Made by a program: the position numbers and the translations under genes
Notes under the pieces: model-generated
Seen by the model: the letters and a program-made list of their open reading frames with translations, nothing else
The model's database searches: none
What the model was told of the DNA's origin: nothing
NCBI GenBank assembly: GCA_963812885.1
Contig: CAWEWZ010000008.1
Span: forward strand, 124,001 to 188,000
DNA length: 64,000 nt
DNA from: Bog-756 sp963812885
Lineage (GTDB): Bacteria > Actinomycetota > Acidimicrobiia > Acidimicrobiales > RAAP-2
Direction of reading: 5' to 3'
In this document: piece after piece, positions 32,771 to 42,314 of the stretch
How positions within the stretch are numbered: the first letter of the stretch is position 1
Layout: each line of letters starts with the position of its first letter

Positions 32771-34026
32771 CACATGGCCCGGCGTGCCGCGCCGATGCAG
32801 GCCTCCATCAGGACGAAGCTCCGGGTGTCCCCGGTGGTGCCGATCTCCATCTTGTTCATCACGTAGCCCATCCCGAGCTCGATGTCGGGATCCGCCCATC
32901 CCGCCGACCCGCCCATCCCGAAGTGGCCGAACGATCGGGGACCTCCGAGGCCCGCTTCACCGACGATCCCGCGGTTGAGCATGAAGCCGAGGCCCCACTG
33001 CAGGTCGAGCCCCATCAGCACCCGATCCGGCCCCTCGGTCTGCTGGCGCAGCGCCCGGTCGAGCTGGTCGGCGGTGAGAATGCGGAACTTCTCGCCCGAG
33101 GGAGCCGCCACCTCACCCACACAGGCGCCGTAGAGACGGGCCAGGGACCGGGCGTCGCAGATGCCGTTGGCCGCCGGTATCTCCGCCGCATGCAGCCGGG
33201 GATCGTCCCACACCCCCGGGTCCGAAAAGGCGCCGCCCGGTGCCGCCAGAGCCTTGGTCAGGGGGCCGTCAGGGGCCAGGTAGCTCGCAGCCTCTGCTCC
33301 GGCCCCCAACCCTTCCAGGCCGCTGAGGGATCCTCCGCCGGCCGTGAGGTCCTGCAGGGATCCCCCGGCCTCCAGCGACTCGAGGAATGAGATCAGCCGG
33401 GCCACCCGGTGCTCCTCGGAGGCGGGCAGCCCGACGAAGAACTCGGCTCCCAGGGGACCGGCGATCTCGTCGTGAAGGTAGGTCCCGAGGCTCTTGCCGC
33501 TGACCCGTCGCACCACCTCACCGACCAACCAGCCGTAGGTGGTGGCGTGGTAGCCATGGGCGGAGCCCGGCGGCCACGAGGGCGCCTGATGCTCGAGGGC
33601 CTCGACCACCGGGTCCCAGGCCAGCGCCTGCTCGAAGGAGAGCGAACCGTCGACCCAGGCCAGACCGGCCCGGTGCGACAGCAGGTCGGCCACGGTCACG
33701 TTCTCCTTGCCCGCCTGTGCGAACTCGGGCCAGTACGTGGCCACCGGCGCCTCCACGTCGATGGCCCCTTGCTGGGCCAGCCGGTTGGCGCACATGGCGG
33801 TGATGCCCTTGGTGGTCGAATAGACCAGCACCAGCGTGTCCTCATCCCAGGTTCTGTCCGTCGTCGTGTCGGCGATGCCGCCCCAGAGGTCGACCACCAA
33901 CTCCCCGCGGTGATAGGCGCCGAAGGCCGCCCCCACCTCCGGCCCCTGATCGAAATTGGCCTGGAACGCCTCACGGACCGGCTCGAAGCCGGGCGCCGTC
34001 CATCCGCTGATCGTCGGTCATCGTCA
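32770..34026 (-). CDS. Beta-lactamase-fold serine hydrolase / esterase (one frameshift)
   Basis: About 415 residues of the class C beta-lactamase/EstB family. The start is ATG 34026 or 34021; one frame change lies near 33985, just before EPVREAFQANFDQGPE-like sequence. The SxxK motif is STTKG in LVYSTTKGITAM. The second motif YHATTYGW replaces the Tyr-x-Asn of true beta-lactamases, and GHFGMGGSAGWADP takes the place of the KTG region. That pattern fits an esterase or transesterase more than an antibiotic-degrading enzyme. No signal peptide is visible. It is divergent from the winged-helix gene. Confidence 0.85.
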
Positions 34027-34081
34027 TCTCCCTGTTCTCCAGGCACGATAGTGGCCGACCCACGCAGTTTGCGATTGGTCC

Positions 34082-34099
34082 GTTGCCTATGACGGCAAC
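34082..34099. promoter_or_regulatory. Palindromic site between divergent genes
   Basis: GTTGCC-TATGAC-GGCAAC is a perfect 6-base inverted repeat around a 6-base spacer, midway between the divergent start codons at 34026 and 34121. It is a candidate operator, plausibly for the winged-helix protein encoded alongside. Confidence 0.45.
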
Positions 34100-34120
34100 A
34101 GACCAACATCATGGAACGGC

Positions 34121-35245
34121 ATGACCGCCGAGCTCCCGTTGTCGACGCTGCTCTCGCAACTGCTGGTTGCCTTCACCATCGAGTTCGACAACGAATTCGA
34201 GCACCGGATGCCGCCACCGGACAACGCGTCCGGGCCCATCACCGGCGACTGCTACCGGGCCCTGGCTGGTCTCCCAGGTGATGTGGTCGAACGTCATGCA
34301 GTTCGTCGACGAGGGAGGTGTGTCGGTCGCGATCTTCACCGCCGGGCACGGACCACGGGGGACTCGGTCGGTGGGCTCGAGCGATGGGGCTATGTCACCG
34401 TTGTCGGGGAGCCGATCGGCGGGGGGTCGAGGCCACCGGGATCGGTTTGGGTGGTCCGGCCCACCCGCTACGGGCGGCCGGCCCAGGGCGTTCGGAGGCC
34501 ACCGGCGGGGACGATCGAGGAACGATGGCAGGAACGGTTCGGCCGGGATGAGATCGGGTCCCTCCGGGATGCGCTCCTCGCCGTCATCGACCAACTCGAG
34601 GTCGACTTGCCCAGGTATCTGCCGGTGGTGCACCCGACCCAGAACGGGAGGGCCGATGCTCCCGCGACCACGAGCGGCGGACGAGCCCGCCGGGTCGACG
34701 AAGGCGAGCCACCCCGACCTGTCCGTGCTTCCCTCCCAGGTCCTATTGGCCTTCACGCTCGATTTCGAGAGCGAGTCCAGGATCTCGCTTCCGATCAGCG
34801 CCAATACGCTCCGGGTACTGGACGAAGAGGGTGTCCGCGTCCGCGACCTCCCGGTCCTTACCGGTGTGTCCAAAGAGGCCAACGCCATGGCCGTCGGATT
34901 CCTGGCTCGGCGGGAGTGCGCGGTGGTCGGGCCCGACCCCTCGGCCAGCCGGGGGAAAGTGGCGCGACTGACCTCGAAGGGCGAGCGGGCCCGGAGCAAG
35001 TACGGGTGGGTCCTCGGCGAGACCGAAGCGCGGTCTGGAGCCGCCAGTTCGGCACCGACGTCTCGACCTCGCTCCGGCACTCCCTGGAGAGCCTCCTGAC
35101 CGGGGATCCGCCCGCCGACAGCTCGCCGCTGGCCCGGGGGTTGGAACCCTATCCTGACGGTTGGCGGGCATCGGTCCGTAGGCCGGCCCTGCTCCCGCAC
35201 CATCCGATGGTGTTGCACCCGGGTGGCTATCCCGACGGCAGCTGA
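34121..35245 (+). CDS. Tandem winged-helix (MarR-like) regulator, frameshifted
   Basis: About 374 residues assembled from two frames. It contains two similar units. The first starts LSTLLSQLLVAFTIEFDNEFEHRM. The second starts LPSQVLLAFTLDFESESRISL and runs through ANTLRVLDEEGVRVRDLPVL, GVSKEANAMAVGFLARRECAVV and a basic wing (RGKVARLTSKGERARSKYG). The second unit reads as a complete MarR-like winged helix; the first is less clear because of frame changes near 34265, 34320 and 34690, with another near 35040. Both units share the xxLLVAFTxxF helix. The ligand is unknown. It is divergent from the esterase-like gene with a palindrome between. Confidence 0.6.
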   Translation: MTAELPLSTLLSQLLVAFTIEFDNEFEHRMPPPDNASGPITGDCYRALAGLPGDVVERHAVRRRGRCVGRDLHRRARTTGDSVGGLERWGYVTVVGEPIGGGSRPPGSVWVVRPTRYGRPAQGVRRPPAGTIEERWQERFGRDEIGSLRDALLAVIDQLEVDLPRYLPVVHPTQNGRADAPATTSGGRARRVDEGEPPRPVRASLPGPIGLHARFRERVQDLASDQRQYAPGTGRRGCPRPRPPGPYRCVQRGQRHGRRIPGSAGVRGGRARPLGQPGESGATDLEGRAGPEQVRVGPRRDRSAVWSRQFGTDVSTSLRHSLESLLTGDPPADSSPLARGLEPYPDGWRASVRRPALLPHHPMVLHPGGYPDGS

Positions 35246-35543
35246 CCTGGAATTGCCGGCGGCCGGCACGATGGACGTCACGGCCTCTGGGGGCGTTTCC
35301 GCCTCGGCCACACAACGTTCATCGAGGTTTCAGCGTGTGTTGACGCCCAGGTAAACGAGGCCGTGTTCAATGGCAGTTGGTCCGATGCATGCCTTCCCCG
35401 TGCAGATGTCGGCGGGCCGCTGGGTTGTAGCGCCCCACGCCGGAGCGTCCCCTCCGGCGTGGGAGCGCTCCCCTACCCATCTCTGCGAGGTTGATTCCTC
35501 GGTCCGTTCCCGGCGTCGTCTGAATACCCGGAGGCACGGTATA

Positions 35544-35579
35544 GCGAAAGACCCCCGGCTTCGGCCGGGGGTCTTTCGC
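35544..35579. terminator. 16-bp TTCG-loop hairpin, bidirectional terminator
   Basis: The two arms GCGAAAGACCCCCGGC and GCCGGGGGTCTTTCGC pair perfectly around TTCG. The 5' AAAG and 3' CTTTC give it the U-poor terminator shape common in actinobacteria. It is symmetric and could end transcription from both sides. Confidence 0.65.
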
Positions 35580-35688
35580 ACATGGGCCGGAGAGACCTCA
35601 CACGAGGCGGGTGAAGCTTCTCCTCAAACGGAGAGACACGCCCTCCGCGATGCATCACTGCTGTTGTAACTACCCGACGAATAGGTGC

Positions 35689-35714
35689 TTCAATCCCCAA
35701 TACTGGGGATTGAA
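35689..35714 (-). terminator. Hairpin just after the surface-protein gene
   Basis: TTCAATCCCC and GGGGATTGAA pair around a six-base loop, four bases beyond the stop codon at 35718. The position fits a terminator or mRNA 3'-end stem for the minus-strand gene. Confidence 0.5.
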
Positions 35715-35717
35715 GAT

Positions 35718-37783
35718 TCAGGAGTTGATGACCAGTGTCAGGCTCTTCGTTGCCGATGTCGGCGGCTTGCTCGAATCCCTCACCTTGATCACGATGGGGA
35801 AGCTCCCGCTCTTCCTCGGAGTGCCCGAGATCACGCCCGACCCGCTCATGTGGACGCCCAGGGGCAGCGTACCCGTGTGGGACCAGACGTACGGCTTCGT
35901 TCCTCCGCGTGCGGCGAGGGTGGCCGAATAGGGCTTCTCCAGGGTGCCCCGCGGAAGTGACGTGGTGACGATGGCCACCGGGCCCTTGACGTTGACACAT
36001 TCGTTGACGGCGGTGTTGGTGCTGGCGGCGTAGCCACCGTCACCGGAGTACCGGGCGGCGAAGCACCAGTACCCGACGGCCGTCGGTGTGAACGATGCCG
36101 AGGTGGCCGTGGCGGTGTCACCCGCCTTCGGGGAGACCGTCACCGGACTGTCCACGCGGTGGGCCGTCGAAGTGCAGGCCACCGGTGTCGACGTCGGGCC
36201 GCACTCGTAGAACGAGACCGTACCGGTCGGGCTGCCGCCTCGGCATTGCCGCCCGTGGCCACCGTTGCCAGATCGGTGTCGGCCTGCCCGAGGTCGATGG
36301 CGGTGTTGGTCGGCTTCGACGTCGTCGATGTGTGCGCCAACGTCACGTTGACGCACTCATCGGTGGTGGCGTCGGAGCTGGCCGTGTAGTTGGCACTCCC
36401 CTGGTAGTAACCGGCGAAGCACCAGTAACCGGCCGAGGTAGCCGTCAATCCCGACCGAGTTGGCGATCCCCTGGGAGGCAGACAGTTTGGAGGTCTGATC
36501 CAGGCTGAGCGGGGTGCCGCTCGACGAGTTGCACGCAACCGGGTTCGGCGTCGGACCGCACTCGTAGAACTGGACACTGCCCGTCGGGAAGGCGGCGGCG
36601 GTTCCGGTCACCGTGGCCGAGTCGAACAGGAGCCCGCCGCCATAGGCCTCGGTCGTGACGCTCGGTGCCGTGGTGGTCGACGAAGATGTCTGCGTCACGT
36701 GGAAGCACTCGTCTGTGGTGGTGTCCGCGCTGGCGGCGTAGTTGGTGTCTCCCGAGTAGTAGCCGGCGAAGCACCAGTAGCCGACCCCGGTCGGCGTGAA
36801 CGCCACCGACGACGCGGTGGCTGTGTTGTCCGCTCCGGCGGTGACGGTGACGGCCGTCCCCACCGTATGGGCGGTCGACGTGCACGGCGTCGGGGACGCG
36901 GTCGGGCCGCACTCGTAGAACTGCACCGTTCCGGTTGGGCTACCGACAACTGGGTTGCCGGTCACCGTGGCGCTGTCCGAGTTGCTGTTGCCGAGAACGA
37001 TGCTCGAGCTGGCTAGGCGTCGTGGTCGTCGTGGTCGTGGGTGCGGTCGGATCGAACGTATAGGCGGTCGTCCCGGCGCTGGTGCCGAAAGTGAAGTCCC
37101 CCACGTTGCCGGTCATCGCTGCTCCAGTCGCTGCCCACGTTGAATCCCACTCCGCCGCCCGATCCGACGGGGAGGATCGTGGCGTTCGGGTACTCGGCGA
37201 CGAATGCGCTCCAGCTGATCGGAGCACTGATCGGTGCGCCGGTGAGGTGGGTGCCCCACACATAGCCGTTCATGACGTTCCAGTTCTGCCAAGTGCCCGA
37301 GACGACAGAAGGTCCGCCGTAGGTGGCCTGGTTGTAGGGCTCGAAGTTCACCGTCGAGTAGTGGACAGTGCTGTCGATGCCTCCTCCCTCGTTACCGGGG
37401 TCGATCACCAGCTGCAGACTCGGGTCCAACAGGTTGTCGTTGGTGTTGGCGGTGTAGCTCAGCGACGTGATGTTCGAAAGCACTGTGCCGGACCGGTCGT
37501 CGGTGACGACCTGCCAATGTGATCCGGTTCCGGCCGTCGACATCTGCAGGCTGCCCTGAGCAGAGGTCTCCCCGTTGCTCACGATGCTGACCGCTCCGGT
37601 TCCGTCGCCTTCGTTGTCCACGAAGAACTGTCCAGCCGTGGGGAGAGTCGCGGTGACCAGGTCTGCGGAGGTGACAACCACCGGGGTGGGACCGGCCCCG
37701 GCCCCGGCCACGGCGGGTACTGCGGCCAACCCGACAGTTGTCAGGCCCACAAGGGCCGCAAGACTCATCAGAACTCTTCGCAT
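35718..37783 (-). CDS. Secreted Ig-repeat surface protein (many frameshifts)
   Basis: About 688 residues. The N-terminus in one frame (37783 to about 37100) has a clear signal peptide MRRVLMSLAALVGLTTVGLA ending in VAGA, then a beta-rich domain (LQLVIDPGNEGGGIDSTVHY, GYVWGTHLTGAPISAP). A Thr-rich linker (PTAPTTTTTTTPSQ) follows. Three Ig-like units then repeat GSVQFYECGPTxxPxxC, VGYWCFAxYYSGDxxYxAS and TxECVxV, each with paired Cys. The C-terminal unit (LPRGTLEKPYSATLAARGGTKPYVWSHTGTLPLGVHMSG pattern, split here by description) matches a putative Ig domain of the He_PIG type. At least five frame changes occur. It is probably an adhesive or structural exoprotein. Confidence 0.75.
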
Positions 37784-38178
37784 GGTGTCGCCTCTCGCTC
37801 ACATCGATGGTCCGGGCGCACTGCTGCACCCGGTACACACTTGACCACTCATCTTTTAACATCAGGCACTTCACGAAACCGTTACCGGACGCCAAACACC
37901 CGATGAACGTTGTGCGACCGACCCCCCGGGCAGTGTCAGGGGGACTGATCGCCCCTGATCGACCGGGTGGTCCGGCGTCGTCACCGCAGGTAGGCAAGTA
38001 GCCACTGTCCGAGATGCCATGCCGCCTGGGCGGCCACCTCCGGGCTCGACCGCCGCGTCGACCGGGCCGCCACGCCACAAGGGTCGGAAGCACCGTTCAC
38101 CACCGCTGCGGGCTGCTGCCCAGGGCACCGCGGCCAGCCCTGTTTCTTAACCATGACGTTAACGTTATAATCTTCGCC
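37784..38178. other. 395-base divergent promoter region
   Basis: Lies between the surface-protein start (37783, with GAGAGGCGACACC before its ATG) and the leader peptide of the MFS operon. No coding frame is convincing. The right end (38141-38171) is AT-rich in otherwise GC-rich DNA and holds the palindrome and TATAAT box listed separately. An AT-rich patch at 37850-37862 (CATCTTTTAACAT) may belong to the minus-strand promoter. Confidence 0.5.
38153..38171 (+). promoter_or_regulatory. TATAAT -10 box inside a near-palindrome
   Basis: ATGACGTT-AACGTTAT is a 16-base palindrome with one mismatch per arm (38153-38168). Its right arm overlaps a consensus TATAAT (38166-38171), eight bases before the leader ATG. 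A dimeric repressor bound here would block the promoter. The MerR gene two positions downstream is one candidate. No -35 box of quality is seen, which is common for regulator-dependent promoters. Confidence 0.55.
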
Positions 38179-38235
38179 ATGGCCGCCCCCGCCGGACCGG
38201 CATTCGACCAACTGAGCATCGGGAACCGCGGATGA
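38179..38235 (+). CDS. 18-residue leader peptide coupled to the MFS gene
   Basis: ATG to TGA encodes MAAPAGPAFDQLSIGNRG. The last codon and stop overlap the MFS start (ATGA), so translation of the short frame should deliver ribosomes to the transporter. It starts eight bases after the TATAAT, leaving almost no leader RNA. No run of a single amino acid suggests attenuation. It may simply be a re-initiation device, or the true N-terminal region could have been mis-started. Confidence 0.5.
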   Translation: MAAPAGPAFDQLSIGNRG

Positions 38236-40026
38236 GTGCCCTGACATCGGCACTGAGGCCGACCGACGGCGCCGCTCCCGCCGTCGACGGATCCCGGTAC
38301 AAGTGGGTGGCCCTGGCCACGGTCACGCTCGGCACTCTGATGGTCTTCATCAACCAGTCCATCGTCCTGATCTCCCTGCCCGATATCTTCCGCGGCATCG
38401 ACCTCAACCCGCTGGCCCCGGGAAACACCGGCTACATGCTGTGGATGCTGATGGGTTTCATGGTCGTCCTGGCCGTGCTGGTCGTCTCCCTCGGCCGGGT
38501 GGGCGACATGTTCGGGCGTGTCCGCATCTTCAACCTCGGCTTTGCCGTGTTCACCTTGTTCTCGATCCTGCTCTCGGTCACGTGGATGACCGGAGCGTCG
38601 GGGGCCATATGGCTCATCGCCATGCGGGTCGGTCAAGGAGTGGGTGGAGCCATGCTCTTCGCCAACTCCTCGGCCATCGTCACCGACGCTTTCCCGTCCG
38701 ACCAGCGTGGACTCGGGTTGGGCATCAACAACGTGGCGGCCATCGCCGGCTCATTCATCGGTCTCATCCTCGGTGGGCTCCTGGCCCCGGTCCAATGGCA
38801 CCTCGTCTTCCTGCTGTCGGTTCCCTTCGGCCTCTTCGGAACCGTGTGGGCGTACGTCAAGCTCCAGGATCGGGGCATTCGTACCCCGGCCAAGATCGAC
38901 TGGTACGGGAACATCACGTTCGCGGTCGGGCTCATCCTGATCCTGGTGGGCATCACCTACGGCCTCCTCCCCTACGGCCATCACACCATGGGCTGGACGA
39001 GCCCCATCGTGATGACCGAGATCATCGGGGGGATCGTCATCCTGGTCGGCCTTCGGAGTCATCGAGACCAAGGTGGCCCATCCGATGTTCCGCCTGTCCC
39101 TGTTCCGCATCCGGGCGTTCACTGCCGGCAACGTCGCCAGCTTTCTCGCATCGCTCAGTCGCGGCGGCCTCATGTTCATGTTGATCATCTGGCTCCAGGG
39201 GATCTGGCTACCGCTCCACGGCTACAGCTTCTCCCAGACACCGTTGTGGGCCGGCATCTACATGATCCCGCTGACCGTCGGCTTTCTTCTGGCCGGGCCG
39301 CTCAGCGGGGTGCTGGCCGACCGGTATGGGGCACGGCCGTTCGCCACCGGGGGCCTGTTGCTCGTGGCCTTCACCTTCGTGATGCTGCTCATGCTGCCGG
39401 TCGACTTCTCCTACTGGGGCTTCGCCGCGCTGATCTTCCTCAACTCGGTCGGCATGGGCATGTTCATCGCGCCGAATCAGACCGGCATCATGAACAGCCT
39501 GCCGGCCAGTCAACGCGGGGCGGGCGCCGGCATGGCCGGCACATTCAACTCGTCGGCCCAGGTCCTGTCCATCGGAATCTTCTTCACCCTGATGATCCTG
39601 GGACTGGCTGCGACCCTGCCAACCTCCCTGTATCACGGGCTCATCAGCCAGGGCGTCGCGCCGGCCACCGCGCTCCGGGTGTCCCATCTGCCCCCGGTCG
39701 GCAGTCTGTTCGCGGCCTTCCTCGGGTACAACCCGATGCAGACCCTGCTCGGGCCGGCAGCACTCTCCCACCTTCCCCCGGCCACCGCGCACTATCTGAC
39801 CAGCCGGGAGTTCTTCCCCCATCTGATCGCCACGCCCTTCTCCCACGGCTTGACCGAAGCGTTCTCCTTCGCTGCCGGGGTCTGTGCGCTCGGTGCGGTC
39901 GCCTCGCTCCTCCGCGGCGGGAAGTTCCACTACGAAGACGCCACGCCCACGGGTGAAGAAGAGGAGTCCATCGTCCTCTCGGCACAGGAGGCGATCGCCG
40001 AAACCGAACCGCTGTTGGCGGATTGA
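38232..40026 (+). CDS. MFS multidrug-type transporter, DHA2-like (one frameshift)
   Basis: About 597 residues with 13-14 membrane helices, as in the drug:H+ antiporter-2 group. Helix 1 is WVALATVTLGTLMVFINQSI. The loop 2-3 motif is GRVGDMFGRVRIF, and RVGQGVGGAMLFANSSAIV matches the antiporter motif. A frame change near 39060 precedes AHPMFRLSLFRIRAF. The second half includes GPLSGVLADRYGARPF. The C-terminal tail is acidic and cytoplasmic (EEEESIVLSAQEAIAETEPL). The substrate is unknown. It forms a unit with the MerR gene, one base downstream. Confidence 0.88.
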
Positions 40027-40027
40027 C

Positions 40028-40567
40028 ATGGCCGCTCGAACCGACAACAAAACCCCGATCGGGACAAGCAGCCTTCCTGAGGCCACCGTGGAATACAATC
40101 AGCCGGTGGATGCCGCTCCCGTAGCTGAATGCGGAATCTCCATCAGCGATGCGGCCGCCACCGCCGGTGTCTCTCCTCGCACACTGCGGTACTACGAGGA
40201 ACTCGGACTGCTCAGCCCCTCACTCCATACCCGCGGTGGCCAACGTCGGTACACCCAGGAGGACCTCACCCAGCTCAGCCGGATACTCGAGCTCCGAGAG
40301 GTGCTCGGCATGAACCTCGACGAGATCAAGGCGTTCCTCTCGTTCGAGACCCGGCTCGACGAGCTCCGGACCACGTACCGCGCCACCAAGAGCTCGTCCA
40401 CCAAAGCGGGACGGGCCGAGCAGAAGGCGACGCTTCTCGAAGCGCTCGAACTGAACGAGTCACTGGCCGAACAGCTGAAGGCAAAAATCGCCCGGATGGA
40501 CAGCTTCCGGGCCAAGGTCGCCGGTGATGCCCAACGGTGCCGCGATCTTCTGGCCACGCTGGAGTGA
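40028..40567 (+). CDS. MerR family transcriptional regulator
   Basis: A 179-residue regulator. An N-terminal extension of about 35 residues precedes the winged helix-turn-helix (GISISDAAATAGVSPRTLRY, YEELGLLSPSLHTRGGQRRY). A coiled-coil dimerisation helix follows (ELREVLGMNLDEIKAFLSFE onward). The C-terminus has no Cys pair, so it is not a metal-type sensor; it may sense a drug-like ligand. It starts one base after the MFS stop, so it is likely co-transcribed and may control the palindromic promoter at 38153. Confidence 0.9.
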   Translation: MAARTDNKTPIGTSSLPEATVEYNQPVDAAPVAECGISISDAAATAGVSPRTLRYYEELGLLSPSLHTRGGQRRYTQEDLTQLSRILELREVLGMNLDEIKAFLSFETRLDELRTTYRATKSSSTKAGRAEQKATLLEALELNESLAEQLKAKIARMDSFRAKVAGDAQRCRDLLATLE

Positions 40568-40605
40568 CACGGCGGCACGTAGCTCCGTCGGCGCCCGACA
40601 CTCCG

Positions 40606-40634
40606 TGGACACAGGGCCGTCCGCCGAATAGGTT
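40606..40634 (+). promoter_or_regulatory. Promoter of the CMD-SDR pair
   Basis: TGGACA (40606-40611), a 17-base spacer and TAGGTT (40629-40634). The -35 matches five of six consensus bases. The predicted start leaves a leader of about 55 bases before the ATG at 40699. Confidence 0.4.
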
Positions 40635-40698
40635 CGTAGAAGAAGCCCGACTGATCGCCCGACTCATCAACCGATGCCACCGACCGAGAGGGGTACGC

Positions 40699-41286
40699 AT
40701 GCCGAGGATTGAACCGATCCCGATGGAAGAGCTGGCGGACGAGCCGCGACGGATCATCGAAGGCGGAGTGGCCGACGGGACCTACGCCACGCCGATTCCC
40801 CTCCAGATCTTCGCCTACCGGACCCAACAGATCCTGATGACCAATGCGGCGCGCGGTGCCTGGGGTCAGCAGAGCCTGCTCGGGGGTCGGATCCTCGAGC
40901 TCATCCGCATCCGCAGCGCACAGCTGGGCGAGTGCCAGCCGTGCATGCAGTCACGCAAGCACGACTCGATCACCGATGAGGACGTTGCCTGCCTCGTCGC
41001 CCCCGGCAACTCGCAACTGACCGAGCAGGAGCGACTGGCGGTCGAGTTCCTCGACCTGCTGTCGGCCGACCACCACGCAATCGACGACGAGGTCTACCGC
41101 GAGCTCGGCCGGGTCTTCACCGCCGCGCAGATCATCGAGCTCGGCTTCACGTGTGCCAACTCGATGGGCCTCCATCGCTTCATCCACACGCTCGATGTGT
41201 TCGGAAACGGCGACCCGGTGATCGCCTACTCCCCTGATCAGGTCGACACCGCCTACACCGACGTTGCCGAGCAGGCCCCTGCATGA
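40699..41286 (+). CDS. Carboxymuconolactone decarboxylase / AhpD-like protein
   Basis: A 195-residue alpha-helical protein. The AhpD-type redox motif is complete: a Glu before the Cys pair in GECQPCMQSRKHDS, with the His seven residues after the second Cys region. IRIRSAQLGECQ and ADHHAIDDEVYRELGRVFTA are typical flanks. Such proteins act as alkylhydroperoxidases or handle protocatechuate lactones. With CxxC present, a peroxidase-like thiol role is favoured. It overlaps the next SDR gene by ATGA and lies downstream of the MFS-MerR pair. Confidence 0.83.
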   Translation: MPRIEPIPMEELADEPRRIIEGGVADGTYATPIPLQIFAYRTQQILMTNAARGAWGQQSLLGGRILELIRIRSAQLGECQPCMQSRKHDSITDEDVACLVAPGNSQLTEQERLAVEFLDLLSADHHAIDDEVYRELGRVFTAAQIIELGFTCANSMGLHRFIHTLDVFGNGDPVIAYSPDQVDTAYTDVAEQAPA

Positions 41287-42275
41287 GCGAGACCATATTC
41301 GTGACGGGCGCCACCGGCCTGGCCGGGGCGAACGTGTGCAAGCTGCTTGTCGAACGGGGTGACACGGTTCGGGCTCTCTGCCGCGCCGGAGCGGACTCCG
41401 ATCCGCTCTCGGCTCTGGGCGTCGACGTGGTGACAGGGGACATCACCGACGCCGGGGATGTTCGGCGCGGCGCCGAAGGTAGCGACGCCGCCATCCATTG
41501 CGCCGCACTTCTTGGAGGAGCCAGCCAGAATTTCCCGGATTTCCAGGCCGTCAACGTCGACGGCACCAAGCACGTGCTCGACGCGGCCGAGGCCATCGGG
41601 ATGCGCCGGGTGGTCGCCGTCAGTACGGGGACCTTCTTCGACACATCCGGCGGCCTCGAGCGTGAGGACGCGCCAGTGTCGAAGTCACCCAGTTCAGACC
41701 CGTACACACTGACAAAGATGGCCGCCTTCGAGGACGCCATGGCCCGCGCCGCCAACGGCCACGACGTCGTCACCACCCACCCCGGCGCCATCTTCGGCCC
41801 GTCGCCAGTGGCCAGCAACGCCCTCGGCATGACCAGCTTCAACAGGGTGCTGCTCTCCGCTCTCCGAGAGCGCATCACCCAGTACCTGCGGTTTCCGGTG
41901 AGCTGGGTCTTCGCCGACGACGTGGCCCGCGGCTGCATCCTTGCCCTCGACCGTGGCATTGCCGGCGAGCGGTACATGCTCGACGGGCGCCCCGAGGATG
42001 TGGTGAGCATTGCCGAGGCGTGCAGTCGCATCTGCGAGCTGGCCGGCCTCGATCACCGGGTGGCGGACATCGAACCTTCCGACGATCCAGAGGTGGCCAA
42101 GGTCTTCGGGCCCACCCTGGTGGCCATCGCCGCCAAGACGGCGGCCGACCGTCCGGTGCGCCCCAAGCTGACCGAGTCGAAGACCTTCAAGAGGATCGGC
42201 TATGACCCGATCAGCCTCGACGAGGGTCTCCAGGTCACCACCGGTTGGTTCCGCCAACTGGGCAAGATCGGATGA
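41283..42275 (+). CDS. Extended SDR / NAD-dependent epimerase-dehydratase
   Basis: A 330-residue extended short-chain dehydrogenase. The nucleotide-binding motif is TGATGLAGANV, the Asp-containing GDITDAGDVRRG follows, and the active-site Tyr/Lys is in DPYTLTKMAAF with STGTFFDTSGG before it. The C-terminal half is substrate-binding and not diagnostic. It resembles dihydroflavonol-reductase-like and epimerase proteins. It is translationally coupled to the CMD protein (4-base overlap), suggesting they act on the same carbonyl compound. Confidence 0.85.
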   Translation: MSETIFVTGATGLAGANVCKLLVERGDTVRALCRAGADSDPLSALGVDVVTGDITDAGDVRRGAEGSDAAIHCAALLGGASQNFPDFQAVNVDGTKHVLDAAEAIGMRRVVAVSTGTFFDTSGGLEREDAPVSKSPSSDPYTLTKMAAFEDAMARAANGHDVVTTHPGAIFGPSPVASNALGMTSFNRVLLSALRERITQYLRFPVSWVFADDVARGCILALDRGIAGERYMLDGRPEDVVSIAEACSRICELAGLDHRVADIEPSDDPEVAKVFGPTLVAIAAKTAADRPVRPKLTESKTFKRIGYDPISLDEGLQVTTGWFRQLGKIG

Positions 42276-42314
42276 TCAGGGGCCGCCGGGCGCCGGACCT
42301 GCCAGACTGCACCG

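Larger units (their letters stand above)
35246..35717. other. 472-base intergenic stretch with three strong hairpins
   Basis: No convincing coding frame. Three perfect inverted repeats stand out: 35435-35462 (11 pairs, CCACGCCGGAG), 35544-35579 (16 pairs closing a TTCG loop) and 35689-35714 (10 pairs, TTCAATCCCC). The first two could belong to a small RNA ending at 35579 on the plus strand, or the second could be a two-way terminator between the winged-helix gene and the surface-protein gene. A TTGACG box at 35340-35345 lacks a good -10. Confidence 0.45.

Noticed and set aside
32770..34026. Antibiotic-resistance beta-lactamase
   Set aside because: No signal peptide, no Tyr-x-Asn and no KTG triad; an esterase-type member of the fold fits better.
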